Part shown: piece after piece, positions 43,963 through 53,540 of the stretch
Position numbering within the stretch: the stretch's first letter is position 1
How the letters are laid out: the number at the start of each line of letters is the position of its first letter
Source of the DNA: an uncultured Bacteroidia bacterium
GTDB taxonomy: Bacteria; Bacteroidota; Bacteroidia; Bacteroidales; ML635J-15
Assembly: GCA_902800045.1 (NCBI GenBank)
Contig: CADCCZ010000001.1
Span: 124,001 to 188,000, forward strand
Length of the DNA: 64,000 bases
Direction of reading: 5' to 3'
Made by a program: the position numbers and the translations under genes
Notes under the pieces: model-generated
Seen by the model: the letters and a program-made list of their open reading frames with translations, nothing else
Told to the model about the DNA's origin: nothing
Databases searched by the model: none

Positions 43963-44199
43963 GTGGCTACGCCCGTTTCTAGGTTTCAATGCCTTCGGCG
44001 TTTATCGCTACGCTGTTTAACTTCGTTGAGGGCTTCGCCGTTCAATGGGCTGCGCCCGTTTCAATGGCTTCGCCGTTTCTATGCCTACGGCGTTTCTGTG
44101 GCTACGCCGTTTGAATGGCTACGCCGTTTGAATGCCTGCGGCGTTTCTGTGGCTACGCCGTTTGAATGCCTTTGGCGTTTGATGGCTTGCAGCGTTTGA
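43963..44199. repeat. Block of about 13 tandem 17-base palindromic repeats
   Basis: The unit is a 9-base core plus an 8-base spacer. The core is GGCTACGCC or its mirror type GCCTACGGC (variants with TTC, TGC and TTT in the middle), the spacer is GTTTGAAT, GTTTCTGT or similar. From 44100 to 44180 the copies are spaced exactly 17 bases; earlier copies are degraded. Each core can form a GGC/GCC mini-stem. The block is markedly G+C-rich compared with both flanks. A reading frame of 78 codons passes through it, but a 17-base period is not a multiple of three and no start signal precedes it, so it is not coding. Confidence 0.85.
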
Positions 44200-44216
44200 G
44201 GTGGGCGGGGCTTATG

Positions 44217-44236
44217 AGACGCAATGAATTGCGTCT
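44217..44236. repeat. REP-like palindrome
   Basis: AGACGCAAT-GA-ATTGCGTCT: two perfect 9-base arms around 2 bases, between the tandem repeat block and ribF. It has the look of a dispersed palindromic element (REP type), but no second copy lies in the window. The rest of the gap 44237-44318 holds only the ribF promoter region. Confidence 0.6.
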
Positions 44237-44318
44237 GTACAATGACAGCGTCCTTTCTAGTTTCAAAATTTAGATTTAAAATCGTAAATAATATTGTATT
44301 TTTGCAAAAAAATTAGAA

Positions 44319-45239
44319 TTGAGAATATTTCGAGAAATATCATCCGAAATTCCACGAGGCTGCGTAGCAACAGTCGGTGTTTTCGATGGCGTACATCGTG
44401 GACACCAATATATTATACGGCAGATACAAGACATGGCCGACAATTCGGGCTGCGAAGAACTGGTCATTACGATGAATCCTCACCCGGCAAGTTTTTTCGG
44501 TAGAAAAATAAGCCTCCTTTCGACAATGGACGAAAAAATTGCTTTGTTCGAGCGCTTCGGTGTGCGAAACTTGCTGGTGCTTAATTTCAATTCGGAGATT
44601 GCAGCTTTGTCGGGAACAAAATTCATCGACGACATACTGGTTTCGCAGCTGGCGGTTTCGCGTCTGCTGCTTGGATACAACAATTCGATAGGGCATAAGG
44701 AGAATGGTGTTTCCGAAATTTCGTCGGCACAGATTCCTGTTTCGCGCCTCGATAGGTTTCATCTCGATTATTCCGATGACATAAGTTCTTCGTCGATACG
44801 CAGCCTGCTTTCGGACGGCGATATGGCGACGGCAAACAGGTATCTTGGCTACAAATATTGCATATCGGGAAATGTCGTACATGGTCAGGGCATCGGCCAT
44901 ACCATCGGATTCCCTACTGCAAATATCGAGCTTTCCGACAGTAGCAAAATGTTGCCAATGAACGGAGTTTATGTCGTGTCGGCCACCTTGGGAGACAAGC
45001 CGTACAAGGCAATGCTTAACATTGGTTGCCGTCCTACTTTTGGCGGTGAAAAACAAACCATTGAATTGCATGTATTAGGTTGCAATGACAATCTTTATGG
45101 CGAGAAGGTGAAGGTTTGTTTCGAGGCCCGTCTGCGTGGCGAACAGAAGTTTTCCGAAGTAGAAGCATTGGTGGCTCAGCTCGAAAAGGACAAGAGGGCG
45201 GTGGAGGAGTATTTTCTAAAAAATGCATTATCTTTGTAA
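44319..45239 (+). CDS. ribF: Bifunctional riboflavin kinase/FAD synthetase RibF
   Basis: Product of about 306 residues. The N-terminal nucleotidyltransferase domain (FMN adenylyltransferase) shows TVGVFDGVHRGHQYIIRQI and later SSTSIRS-type signals (SSSSIRSLLSDGD); the C-terminal riboflavin kinase domain shows GNVVHGQGIGHTIGFPTANI and GVYVVSA. It makes FMN and FAD. No ATG fits in frame before the conserved part, so a TTG at 44319 is the probable start. A TATTTTTG element at 44297-44304 is only 14 bases upstream, which would give a very short or absent leader. ribBA lies 1.6 kb downstream on the same strand. Confidence 0.92.
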   Translation: MRIFREISSEIPRGCVATVGVFDGVHRGHQYIIRQIQDMADNSGCEELVITMNPHPASFFGRKISLLSTMDEKIALFERFGVRNLLVLNFNSEIAALSGTKFIDDILVSQLAVSRLLLGYNNSIGHKENGVSEISSAQIPVSRLDRFHLDYSDDISSSSIRSLLSDGDMATANRYLGYKYCISGNVVHGQGIGHTIGFPTANIELSDSSKMLPMNGVYVVSATLGDKPYKAMLNIGCRPTFGGEKQTIELHVLGCNDNLYGEKVKVCFEARLRGEQKFSEVEALVAQLEKDKRAVEEYFLKNALSL

Positions 45240-45254
45240 AAAATATCCATCGGA

Positions 45255-46739
45255 ATGAAGAGGTTGCATAGGTATATATTAAGGGCGTTTGTGGGTCCAT
45301 GGCTCATAACCTTCCTGCTATGCGTATTCATTCTGCTTATGCAATTCCTCTGGCGATATATCGACGACCTGGTGGGCAAGGGACTCGACCTTTCGATAAT
45401 ATTGGAGCTGATGTTTTATGCATCGTTTTCGTTGGTGCCTTTGGCATTGCCACTTTCGGGACTTCTGGCATCGATTATGGCAATGGGAAAGTTCGGCGAA
45501 ACCAACGAACTTTTTGCAATGAAGTCGGGTGGCGTTTCACTATATAGAATTATGCAGCCCTTAGTACTGTTCAATTTGGTTATTAGTGTGGTGGCCTTTT
45601 TGTTCTCAAACAATTTAATGCCATATACCAATCTGAAAATGAGATCGTTGCTTTTTGGAATACAGCAGCAACGTCCCGAAGTGATAATACAGAACGGCAT
45701 ATTTGTTGAGCCAGCAGACGACATTTGCATAAAGGTCGACAACAAGAATCGTACAACCAACGAGTTGAACGGAGTGCTGATATACGATCATCGAAATAGC
45801 TCAACGCCCAACAATGTTACAATGGCAGCAACGGGTAACTTGCTAGTAACCGAAGACAATTCCATGATGATAATGGAGTTGCGGAACGGTACACGCCACG
45901 AAGATGTTAAGGGCGGAAAATATCAGCATCAAAGTTCCAAGTTCGAGCGGCAGGTTACCTATTTGGAGTTGGATGCAACGGGTATTGATAAAAATAACGA
46001 GGAGTTTTTCAAGGGTGGCTACGAGATGCTCGACAATACCCAGCTCAATTTTACAATAGATTCGCTCAACGAAGCATTGTCGACAAGAGAACAGGAAATA
46101 TGTGGAAATTTCAAACGCTTCCAGATTTTCAAGGGGATAAATGGCGTATACGATGGTACAGGCTCGTATAATGTTGCAAAAACATTGCCGATATCGATAG
46201 AGGTTGCCGACGACAAGTCGGTTGCCGACAAGGTTCGAGTCGATTCATTATGTGCGAGGATGAACAGTTCGCAACGTACGGCAATGCTGGATTATGCAGT
46301 GAACTATTCACGTTCTGCGAAAACTTATATTGACATAGTTTCGGACGAAATAAGCGGTACTCGGCGCTGGATTGTAAGGCATGAGATGGAGTGGTATCGC
46401 AAGTATGCACTCTCGGCGGCTTGTCTGCTATTCTGCCTTATCGGGATACCGCTCGGATCAATAATCCGAAAGGGCGGTTTCGGCCTTTCGGTGGTGGTGT
46501 CGGTATTCATTTTCCTTATGTATTATATCGTTTCTACAACAGTAGAAAGTACCGTAAAGGAACTTGTAATGCCTGCAGGATGGGGAATGTGGTTCAGCAC
46601 ACTGCTTTTGCTTCCTCTCGGAATTTATCTGGTAGTGTCGGTATCAAGCGACAGATTGCGAATTAATCCTCGGGTATTGAATAAGATACTTAACATTTTC
46701 AAGCGGAGGAAAAAGAAGCAGGAAGGCGAGCAGGAATAG
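45255..46739 (+). CDS. LptF/LptG-family lipopolysaccharide export permease (YjgP/YjgQ)
   Basis: Product of 494 residues. Three membrane helices in the first 110 residues (HRYILRAFVGPWLITFLLCV start, typical of the family), then a periplasmic region of about 250 residues of the beta-jellyroll type, then three more helices near the C-terminus (CLLFCLIGIPLGSIIRKGGF). LptF and LptG form the transmembrane part of the ABC transporter that lifts LPS from the inner membrane; which of the two this is cannot be said. The motif EMLFYASFSLVPLALPLSGL-like segment is characteristic. It starts 15 bases after ribF, so the two probably share an operon. C-terminal tail is Lys/Glu-rich. Confidence 0.9.
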   Translation: MKRLHRYILRAFVGPWLITFLLCVFILLMQFLWRYIDDLVGKGLDLSIILELMFYASFSLVPLALPLSGLLASIMAMGKFGETNELFAMKSGGVSLYRIMQPLVLFNLVISVVAFLFSNNLMPYTNLKMRSLLFGIQQQRPEVIIQNGIFVEPADDICIKVDNKNRTTNELNGVLIYDHRNSSTPNNVTMAATGNLLVTEDNSMMIMELRNGTRHEDVKGGKYQHQSSKFERQVTYLELDATGIDKNNEEFFKGGYEMLDNTQLNFTIDSLNEALSTREQEICGNFKRFQIFKGINGVYDGTGSYNVAKTLPISIEVADDKSVADKVRVDSLCARMNSSQRTAMLDYAVNYSRSAKTYIDIVSDEISGTRRWIVRHEMEWYRKYALSAACLLFCLIGIPLGSIIRKGGFGLSVVVSVFIFLMYYIVSTTVESTVKELVMPAGWGMWFSTLLLLPLGIYLVVSVSSDRLRINPRVLNKILNIFKRRKKKQEGEQE

Positions 46740-46862
46740 CCGAATAAAGTTTTAGCTTTTTATAAAGAATTCCAATCATTTTTTTTGTGTAAATTTGCGG
46801 CCTTAAAAAAATAAGGAAGCCAAAACCTTTTGTTGCGGCCAAAACTTAGAAAGGAAAAGGAA

Positions 46863-48071
46863 ATGATTGAAGATAGACGTAAGTTGAATACAGTCGAGGA
46901 AGCCATTGAAGATTTCAGGCAGGGAAAAATCGTTATAGTTGTTGACGATGAGGATAGGGAGAATGAAGGCGATTTTATTGTTGCCGCCGAAAAGATAACC
47001 CCCGAGATAGTAAACTTTATGTTGCATAATGGTCGTGGTGTATTGTGCGCTCCTATTACCGAGGAACGTTGCGAAGAACTTGAACTCGCACATCAGGTTT
47101 CGAACAACACTTCGATGCTTGGAACTCCGTTTACTGTAACCGTAGATAAATTGGAAGGCTGTACCACAGGCGTTTCGGCTCACGACCGTGCTGCTACAAT
47201 CCGCGCTTTGGCCGATCCGAATTCGAAGCCCGAAACTTTTGGACGTCCCGGACATATAAACCCGCTTTATGCAAAGAGCAAGGGCGTACTTCGTCGTGCC
47301 GGTCATACCGAGGCTTCGATTGATTTGGCTCGTCTTGCAGGTTTATATCCTGCTGCGGCACTTATCGAAATCATGAACGAGGACGGCACTATGGCGCGTC
47401 TGCCTCAGCTTTTCGAGGTCGCCGACAAGTACGGACTGAAGATAATTTGCATTGCCGACATCATAAAGTACCGTTTGCAGACCGAAAGCCTTGTCGATAT
47501 GGGCGACCGCGTATTCCTGCCTACCGAATACGGCAACTTCGATGTGATCCCATTCCGCCAGCATTGCAACGGACTAGAGCATGTTGCTCTTATCAAGGGC
47601 GAATGGAAACCCGACGAGCCTGTGCTTGTGCGCGTGCATTCGAGCTGCGCTACCGGCGATATTTTCGGTTCCAAAAAGTGCGACTGCGGAACCCAGCTTC
47701 ACGAGTCGATGAAGATGATCGAAAAGGAAGGCAAGGGCGTTTTGCTTTACCTCAATCAGGAAGGACGAGGAATTGGCCTTATGAACAAGATTGCCGCATA
47801 CAAGTTGCAGGAACAGGGCTACGATACCGTAGAGGCAAACTTGCATCTTGGCTTCAAGGACGATGAACGTGACTATGGCGTTGGCGCACAGATTCTCAGA
47901 CATATAGGTGTTACTAAGATGCGCCTCATAACCAACAATCCGCGTAAACTTGCTGGAATTAAAGGTTATGGACTCGAGGTGGTAGAAACTGTACCGATAA
48001 AGGTCACTCCAAACGAGTACAACAAGTTTTATCTCGAGACAAAGGCGAAAAAGATGCATCATAAATTATAA
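46863..48071 (+). CDS. ribBA: Bifunctional 3,4-dihydroxy-2-butanone-4-phosphate synthase/GTP cyclohydrolase II
   Basis: Product of 402 residues. The RibB half has [20 protein letters not shown] and [15 protein letters not shown]; the RibA half has the zinc cysteines and active site in [18 protein letters not shown] and [12 protein letters not shown]. It supplies both precursors of riboflavin. I start at [14 protein letters not shown], with a purine-rich ribosome-binding stretch (GGAAAAGGAA) just upstream; eleven more codons are open but less likely. A TAAATTTG -7-like box at 46790-46797 suggests its own promoter. No FMN riboswitch is visible in the 120-base gap. Confidence 0.97.
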   Translation: MIEDRRKLNTVEEAIEDFRQGKIVIVVDDEDRENEGDFIVAAEKITPEIVNFMLHNGRGVLCAPITEERCEELELAHQVSNNTSMLGTPFTVTVDKLEGCTTGVSAHDRAATIRALADPNSKPETFGRPGHINPLYAKSKGVLRRAGHTEASIDLARLAGLYPAAALIEIMNEDGTMARLPQLFEVADKYGLKIICIADIIKYRLQTESLVDMGDRVFLPTEYGNFDVIPFRQHCNGLEHVALIKGEWKPDEPVLVRVHSSCATGDIFGSKKCDCGTQLHESMKMIEKEGKGVLLYLNQEGRGIGLMNKIAAYKLQEQGYDTVEANLHLGFKDDERDYGVGAQILRHIGVTKMRLITNNPRKLAGIKGYGLEVVETVPIKVTPNEYNKFYLETKAKKMHHKL

Positions 48072-48142
48072 TTCCCTTGAAAAAACTATCAATGATTAAA
48101 AAAAGTATTAATTTGCATTACTAACTTTAAATTAAATAAAAG

Positions 48143-49063
48143 ATGAAAAAGAATTTGTTAATTGCAGCAATTGCATTGATGGCAGTTGCATTTGTATCGT
48201 GCCAGAAGGACGGTGTTTACAACCCTAAACACAAAATCGCAAAGGTTTACAATGAATGGACTACTACTACTGTTACTACCGACGAAAGCGGTTCTAGAAC
48301 TGTTACCGATGTTCAGAATCCTTACGTAGCACAGGAATGGACTTGGGGTGACAAGACTTTGTCAAGCGTTTTGAATAAGGCTTCGGACGGAAAGGTTCTT
48401 GAAACTATAAGCTACACTTACGATGATAAGAATAGAATTTCTGGTAGCTCATGCGGTAGCGAAAAGGCTGAATATGTTTACAACGACGACAAGAAGTTGC
48501 AGAGCATAAAGATTACTGACGGCCCCGACTATACTATGACTATCGAAATCACTTATGATGGTAAGGTTCCTGCTTCGGTTAAGACCGTATCTTCATACTC
48601 ATTCAAGAACCTCAGCACTTTCGCAAAGAGCGTTATTCCTAGCTATATCAGCGAAGCTATCGAGGCTGAACAGATGCATTCGAAGGCAACCGTTTCTTCA
48701 ACTTATAATTCAACCATTGAATGGGACGGCAAGAACATTTCGCAGGTTGTTACTACTGGCGAAAACGGCTACAAGTACACTACAAACTACGAATATGACG
48801 GTAAGGCTAATCCATTCAAGGGAATGTATACAAATATGGACGAAGATTATGACGTTGCTTACTCGAAGAACAATGTTATAAAGAAAACTGTAAGCCGTGT
48901 TGATGGTAACGAAACAAGAACTATTGTAACTGAATATGCTTACGAATATGACGGTAAGATGCCTTCGAAGATTACTTACACCGACGAAGACGAAGAAACT
49001 ATTCTTGGCGTAAACTACAAGAGAACTTATGTTCATGTAACTACCTACGAATACACAAAGTAA
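48143..49063 (+). CDS. Lipoprotein with YD/RHS-like repeats (306 aa)
   Basis: The SpII signal MKKNLLIAAIALMAVAFVSC (lipobox FVSC) gives a lipidated protein. The mature part consists of beta repeats of the kind TISYTYDDKNRISG, AEYVYNDDKKLQSIKI, TIEITYDGKVPASVK, TTNYEYDGKANPF and TEYAYEYDGKMPSKITYTDE, the YD-like pattern seen in many Bacteroides lipoproteins (DUF4595-type; assignment by pattern only). It likely sits on the outer membrane. Codon use looks like that of highly expressed genes (many GAA, AAG, TTC). It has its own terminator. Confidence 0.78.
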   Translation: MKKNLLIAAIALMAVAFVSCQKDGVYNPKHKIAKVYNEWTTTTVTTDESGSRTVTDVQNPYVAQEWTWGDKTLSSVLNKASDGKVLETISYTYDDKNRISGSSCGSEKAEYVYNDDKKLQSIKITDGPDYTMTIEITYDGKVPASVKTVSSYSFKNLSTFAKSVIPSYISEAIEAEQMHSKATVSSTYNSTIEWDGKNISQVVTTGENGYKYTTNYEYDGKANPFKGMYTNMDEDYDVAYSKNNVIKKTVSRVDGNETRTIVTEYAYEYDGKMPSKITYTDEDEETILGVNYKRTYVHVTTYEYTK

Positions 49064-49087
49064 TTTGTAAAAATAGTACAAAATCAG

Positions 49088-49118
49088 AGGCTGTCTTAAT
49101 CGGACAGCCTTTTTTTTT
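49088..49118 (+). terminator. Rho-independent terminator after the YD-repeat lipoprotein
   Basis: AGGCTGTC-TTAATCG-GACAGCCT followed by eight T, 25 bases after the stop codon. The stem is nearly the same as that of the terminator at 42,585. Confidence 0.92.
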
Positions 49119-49182
49119 GCAATGTGCTTGCATGTAATAATTTTTTGCTTTATTTTTGCCCTTTGCGTAAGAGGTTTTTGAA

Positions 49183-50277
49183 ATGAAAGGGAAAATATTG
49201 ATAATAAGCATCTTGGGTTTTTTGCTGTTTTTTTCAGCATGCAACTCCGATTTTGATGTTAACGATAAATGGAGCGACTCTCCTGTGGTTTTTTGCGTGC
49301 TCGACAAGTCGCAGAACATGCAGTACGTAAAAGTAAACAAGAGTTTCCTTGGAAAATTGCCGGCTTCGGAAATGGCTTCGGTGTCCGATTCTCTGTTCTA
49401 TAATTGCGATGTGCAAGTAAAATTGAATCGAAAGCAAGGCAATTCTATTCTTAAATCATGGAATTTTAGAGCCGTAGATAGTATTCCAAAAGAACCTGGA
49501 TATTTCGCCAGCGATAGAAATACAATTTGGGTAGGAACTCCCGATATATCAACGGACTATATGTATGAGTTGGAGGTAAATATCGACAATGGAAGGATAA
49601 TCGCCAAGGGCGAGACTAATATTGTCGAAGGCGTGAAAATCAAAACTCCCGACGAAAGAGCTCCTAAGATAGAACTGGCAAAATATAGTAACGATTTCTC
49701 TGTTGTATACACCCTGGGTAAAAATTCGAACCTGGTGCAAACCTGTGTATATTTCCACTACCTTGAGGTATTGAATACTGGAGATACTGTACCAAAGACT
49801 ATTGAGGTGTATAACAATACCGAATATAAGGTTAATGTTAGCCCGTACACAAATGTGGAACAGGCGTTTAGTGTTGCGTCGTTCTATAGTTCTATCGCTG
49901 CGCAGATAAATGCAAACGACGAAACTGTTGTAAAACGACTGGTAAGGATGAATCCCGATCATAACAATAAGAATCAGTCTATTACATTTGCTGTAACATC
50001 GTCAGATGAGAATATGTACACTTATATGCAGGTAACAAAGCCTTCTGGCGGAATTGCACAGGAAAGACCAATGTTTACAAACATATACATAGATAAGGAT
50101 TCGAAACTTAATTCTGGAACAGCATACGGACTGATAGCATCGCGTTATACCGAGGTGTTGGTTAAGGCTGTCGGTTCAGAAACTCTTGATTCATTAGCAA
50201 GAGGTATTCATACCAAAAACTTGAAATTCCAGCCATGGACAGATAATTATTATATTACGCATAAGCCGTATAATTAA
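49183..50277 (+). CDS. Lipoprotein of unknown function, DUF4249-like (364 aa)
   Basis: The SpII signal MKGKILIISILGFLLFFSAC (lipobox FSAC) is followed by an all-beta mature protein. The opening (PVVFCVLDKSQNMQYVKVNK, then ASVSDSLFYNCDVQVKL) resembles DUF4249-type lipoproteins that start with an Ig-like domain carrying a covalent or binding role, but I cannot be certain. A second half contains YVYF-like and TFAVTSSDENMYTYMQV strands. No TonB-dependent receptor gene, the usual neighbour of such lipoproteins, is nearby. Its own terminator follows. Confidence 0.72.
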   Translation: MKGKILIISILGFLLFFSACNSDFDVNDKWSDSPVVFCVLDKSQNMQYVKVNKSFLGKLPASEMASVSDSLFYNCDVQVKLNRKQGNSILKSWNFRAVDSIPKEPGYFASDRNTIWVGTPDISTDYMYELEVNIDNGRIIAKGETNIVEGVKIKTPDERAPKIELAKYSNDFSVVYTLGKNSNLVQTCVYFHYLEVLNTGDTVPKTIEVYNNTEYKVNVSPYTNVEQAFSVASFYSSIAAQINANDETVVKRLVRMNPDHNNKNQSITFAVTSSDENMYTYMQVTKPSGGIAQERPMFTNIYIDKDSKLNSGTAYGLIASRYTEVLVKAVGSETLDSLARGIHTKNLKFQPWTDNYYITHKPYN

Positions 50278-50338
50278 TATGACGAAGATGAACGCCTGTG
50301 TCATGATATGGCATGGCCGTTATTAGAAAATATTATTG

Positions 50339-50373
50339 CTGGCGTTAAGTGTAAACTTTACGCCATTTTTTTG
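50339..50373 (+). terminator. Rho-independent terminator before tmk
   Basis: TGGCGT-TAAG...CTTT-ACGCCA hairpin followed by seven T. It lies about 60 bases after the upstream lipoprotein gene and closes that unit. Confidence 0.85.
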
Positions 50374-50421
50374 TGTGTATAGCTGTTTATTTCTACTAAA
50401 TAAAACAATGTCAAAACCTAT

Positions 50422-50451
50422 TTTGTGTTTGTAAAAGTTTTTGTAACTTTG
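50422..50451 (+). promoter_or_regulatory. Promoter of the tmk operon
   Basis: TTTG at 50422-50425, an 18-base spacer and TAACTTTG at 50444-50451. The predicted leader is short (about 18 bases) and contains a strong GGAGG ribosome-binding site before the ATG at 50476. Confidence 0.7.
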
Positions 50452-50475
50452 GCACTTTAATGTCGGAGGATTGAA

Positions 50476-51162
50476 ATGGCTTTTATCGTGATAGAAGGTC
50501 TTGATGGCGCAGGCAAATCCACACAGGTGGAACTGCTTTCAAAGTATTTGAAGTCAGAGGGAAAGACGGTCGAATACGTGCATTTCCCAACGGGAGATTC
50601 CGAAATTTTCGGCGACATGATAAATCGTTTCCTGCGAGGTGAGTTCGGCGGCTTGTCGGATGTAAATCCTTATCTCGTGTCGTTGCTCTTTGCCGGTGAC
50701 CGCTACAACATGGCTCCTAAAATTAATCAGTGGTTGTCGGAAGGCAAATTTGTGATTAACGACAGGTATGTGTATTCCAACATTGGTTTCCAGTGTGCAA
50801 AAATCGCCGACGAATCCGAAAAACGTAAGCTTTTCGACTGGATTTTAAATCTGGAATTCAGTTATTTCAAAATTCCGCGTCCCGACCTCAACATTTTCCT
50901 CGACGTGCCTTTTTCGTTTACCGAAAAACGTCTTGCCGAAAACCGTACTGGCAAAGACCGAGAATACTTAAATGGAAAGACCGATATTCATGAGGCCGAC
51001 TTGAATTTCCAGAAAAAAGTTCGCGAGACTTATTTGAGAGCTGCTGAAATAGACGATCGCTTGGTGCGTATCGATTGTTCGTGCAACGGCGAAATGCTTC
51101 CTGCCGAAAGCATTTCGAAAAAAATTGTAAATGAATTGATAAAACATAATTTTATAAAATAA
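50476..51162 (+). CDS. tmk: Thymidylate kinase
   Basis: Product of 228 residues. It phosphorylates dTMP to dTDP. The P loop is VIEGLDGAGKSTQVELLSK, the DR-type motif is INDRYVYSNIGFQ, and the LID region is around EKRLAENRTGKDREYL. A GGAGG ribosome-binding site lies 7 bases before the ATG, and the promoter is immediately upstream, so tmk is the first gene of the operon with the DoxX protein and tpiA. It is slightly longer than most bacterial Tmk (about 210). Confidence 0.95.
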   Translation: MAFIVIEGLDGAGKSTQVELLSKYLKSEGKTVEYVHFPTGDSEIFGDMINRFLRGEFGGLSDVNPYLVSLLFAGDRYNMAPKINQWLSEGKFVINDRYVYSNIGFQCAKIADESEKRKLFDWILNLEFSYFKIPRPDLNIFLDVPFSFTEKRLAENRTGKDREYLNGKTDIHEADLNFQKKVRETYLRAAEIDDRLVRIDCSCNGEMLPAESISKKIVNELIKHNFIK

Positions 51163-51168
51163 TTAAGT

Positions 51169-52701
51169 ATGGTAATTATAAGGAATTTATTCAGATGGAT
51201 TGTCGGAGCAACGTTCTTGTTCTCGGGTTTTGTGAAAGTTATCGATCCGCTAGGTTACGGATACAAAATTGCCGATTATCTCGAGGCAATGAATCTTTCG
51301 GCGATTGACGGTGCAGCTTTGCCATTGGCAATTGCACTCTCGGTGCTAGAACTTGTGATAGGTTTTTCGTTGTTCTTCAATCAGCTGCCTAAGCTCGGAG
51401 CCTTGGGCGCATTGCTCATGATGGTGTTCTTCACTCCGCTGACACTTTGGCTGGCAATTGCTAATCCGGTATCCGACTGCGGATGCTTCGGCGATGCACT
51501 CGTAATAACCAACTGGCAGACATTCTTCAAGAACCTTGTGCTGCTGGCTATGGCAATTTTGCTGTTCTGGCAGCGTAAAAAGATGAAAACCACTTACCAT
51601 ACAGGAATACAGTGGGTTATAATGTTTGTCGTGGGCTTCGCATCATTGGGACTTGGCTTGTATTGCCTGAAGACTTTGCCTATCATCGACTTCCGTCCTT
51701 ACCATATCGGTGCAAACATTGCCGAGGGAATGGTTGTTCCCGAAGATGCACCAAAACCTGTGGTCGAGAGCCTTTTCGTTTACGAGAAGGATGGCAAGCA
51801 GAAAGAATTCACAGTCGACAATCTGCCCGATTCAACATGGAAGTTCGTTGATGCAAAACACAATATAATCGATCCTGGATATGTTCCGCCAATCCACGAT
51901 TTCACAATGACAAAACCATTCGTCAACGAAGATGCAGCACCGATAGACGTGTATGGCATCGAACTGGTGTATGAGAACGAGGATGGTGAACAGATGTTTG
52001 CCGATGTTTCGTCGGTTCCCGATTCATCGTGGAAATACAAGCGCTACATGTGCGAAGAATGCGAAAGCGATGTCGATGTATCAAAGATAAGGATAATATA
52101 CAACGATGCCGAAAGTAATCCGGTGGTTCTAGGTGTTGACGAGGCTCCCGAAGGTCTCGAGTTCGCCGATGCCGAATATCTCGACGAAAGTGGTCCAAAC
52201 GATATCGCTCCTATGGTTCTCGCCGACGAAAGATATTCGTTCCTTATGATTGCCTTGCGCCTCGAAGATATGGATACGGAACATCTGGCCGAATTCGATT
52301 CGATTGCCGCTTTCGCAGCAAGCAACAATATGGGATTCTACTGCATGACATCATCGAATGCCGAGGCAATAACAAGTTTCGTTGAAGAACACGAATCAAA
52401 GTTCGATTTCTACAACACCGACCCGATTACCCTTAAGACAATTGTCCGTTCGAATCCTGGACTTCTGCTTATCCGCAAGGGAACAGTACTTGGAAAATGG
52501 CACGACGGCAATTTGCCTAACGTCGAAAATCTTAAAAACGATCTGACAGCAAATTCGATGACGGCACAGCACAACCAGCGCGACAGATTGCTTTACATTG
52601 TGTGGATACTTGGTGCATTACTTGCAATGGCTGTTATTAGGGTGATTTATAATTGGCTTGTGAAAAACAGATATATTAACGATAAAAACGATTTGATATG
52701 A
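51169..52701 (+). CDS. DoxX-family membrane protein fused to a thioredoxin-like periplasmic domain
   Basis: Product of 510 residues. Residues 1-145 form a four-helix DoxX/MauE-like unit ([40 protein letters not shown], typical of this family). A further helix leads to a long extracytoplasmic part rich in acidic residues with two similar repeats ([20 protein letters not shown] and [17 protein letters not shown]). Residues about 345-465 look like a thioredoxin fold ([12 protein letters not shown] ... [19 protein letters not shown]), but the active-site CxxC is missing. A last helix is near the C-terminus. The pairing of DoxX-type and thioredoxin-like parts suggests a redox or folding role. It overlaps tpiA by ATGA. 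Confidence 0.83.
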   Translation: MVIIRNLFRWIVGATFLFSGFVKVIDPLGYGYKIADYLEAMNLSAIDGAALPLAIALSVLELVIGFSLFFNQLPKLGALGALLMMVFFTPLTLWLAIANPVSDCGCFGDALVITNWQTFFKNLVLLAMAILLFWQRKKMKTTYHTGIQWVIMFVVGFASLGLGLYCLKTLPIIDFRPYHIGANIAEGMVVPEDAPKPVVESLFVYEKDGKQKEFTVDNLPDSTWKFVDAKHNIIDPGYVPPIHDFTMTKPFVNEDAAPIDVYGIELVYENEDGEQMFADVSSVPDSSWKYKRYMCEECESDVDVSKIRIIYNDAESNPVVLGVDEAPEGLEFADAEYLDESGPNDIAPMVLADERYSFLMIALRLEDMDTEHLAEFDSIAAFAASNNMGFYCMTSSNAEAITSFVEEHESKFDFYNTDPITLKTIVRSNPGLLLIRKGTVLGKWHDGNLPNVENLKNDLTANSMTAQHNQRDRLLYIVWILGALLAMAVIRVIYNWLVKNRYINDKNDLI

Positions 52702-53459
52702 GAAAGAAAATTGTAGCAGGAAACTGGAAGATGAATACTCTCGTAAGTCAGGGCAAGGCTTTGGCAGAAGAGTTGAATGCTTTTATGAAGACATACGATA
52801 TGCCAGCCAACAAGACTGTGATTATCGGAACTCCGTTTACTCATTTGTCGACTTGTGTTGCTGCTGTCGATACAAAGAAAATACATGTTGCAGCTCAGAA
52901 CTGCTCGCAGTTCGAAAAAGGTGCATACACCGGCGAGGTGGCAGCAAATATGATCAAGGACCTTGGCGTCGAGTATACAATAATCGGACATAGCGAACGC
53001 CGCCAGTATTTTGGTGATACCGACGAAGTTATCGCAACCAAGCTCGACCAGTGCTATGCAAACGGTCTGTCTCCAATACTTTGCTGCGGCGAAAAGTTGG
53101 AAGAACGTGAGGCTGGAAAGCATTTCGAGGTTATTGAATCACAGTTGCGTAACGCTTTGAAGAATGTTTCTCCCGAAAACTTCAAGAATACAATTGTGGC
53201 TTACGAACCAGTATGGGCTATCGGAACAGGAAAAACCGCAACTCCTGAACAGGCCGAAGAAATTCATGCTTTCATCCGTGGCTTGATTGCAAAACTTTAT
53301 AATGCACAGATTGCCGACGATACAACTATTCTTTACGGCGGTAGTGTAAATGCTGGCAATGCAGCAAACTTGTTCGCTCAGCCCGACATCGACGGCGGAC
53401 TTGTTGGCGGCGCATCGCTCAAGGCTAACGATTTTATAAGCATAATTAAGGCTATCTAG
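52698..53459 (+). CDS. tpiA: Triosephosphate isomerase
   Basis: Product of 253 residues. It interconverts dihydroxyacetone phosphate and glyceraldehyde 3-phosphate. All catalytic parts are present: Lys in AGNWKMNTL, His in [18 protein letters not shown], Glu in [18 protein letters not shown], and the phosphate loop [14 protein letters not shown]. Its ATG overlaps the stop of the DoxX gene (52698-52701). Together with pgk it covers part of lower glycolysis in this window, though they are in separate operons. Confidence 0.98.
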   Translation: MRKKIVAGNWKMNTLVSQGKALAEELNAFMKTYDMPANKTVIIGTPFTHLSTCVAAVDTKKIHVAAQNCSQFEKGAYTGEVAANMIKDLGVEYTIIGHSERRQYFGDTDEVIATKLDQCYANGLSPILCCGEKLEEREAGKHFEVIESQLRNALKNVSPENFKNTIVAYEPVWAIGTGKTATPEQAEEIHAFIRGLIAKLYNAQIADDTTILYGGSVNAGNAANLFAQPDIDGGLVGGASLKANDFISIIKAI

Positions 53460-53472
53460 TAACAAAATATCT

Positions 53473-53510
53473 GGCATGGGAAAGACTTTTGTCTTGCCCG
53501 TGCCTTTTTT
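53473..53510 (+). terminator. Rho-independent terminator after tpiA
   Basis: GGCATGGGAAAGAC-TTTT-GTCTTGCCCGTGCC followed by six T, 13 bases after the tpiA stop. The stem is long and almost perfect. Confidence 0.93.
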
Positions 53511-53540
53511 GATAATGCAAAAGGACAAAAAATAAAGTTT

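Noticed and set aside
43963..44199. A 78-codon plus-strand frame with apparent peptide repeats
   Set aside because: The 17-base DNA period is not a multiple of three, so the 17-residue peptide repeat is a by-product; there is no ribosome-binding site and no known product.
43963..44199. The repeat block as a CRISPR array
   Set aside because: Units are 17 bases with near-constant 8-base spacers; CRISPR needs longer direct repeats and unique spacers, and no cas gene is nearby.
46741..46862. An FMN riboswitch before ribBA
   Set aside because: The gap is only about 120 bases, is AT-rich and lacks the conserved RFN box elements.
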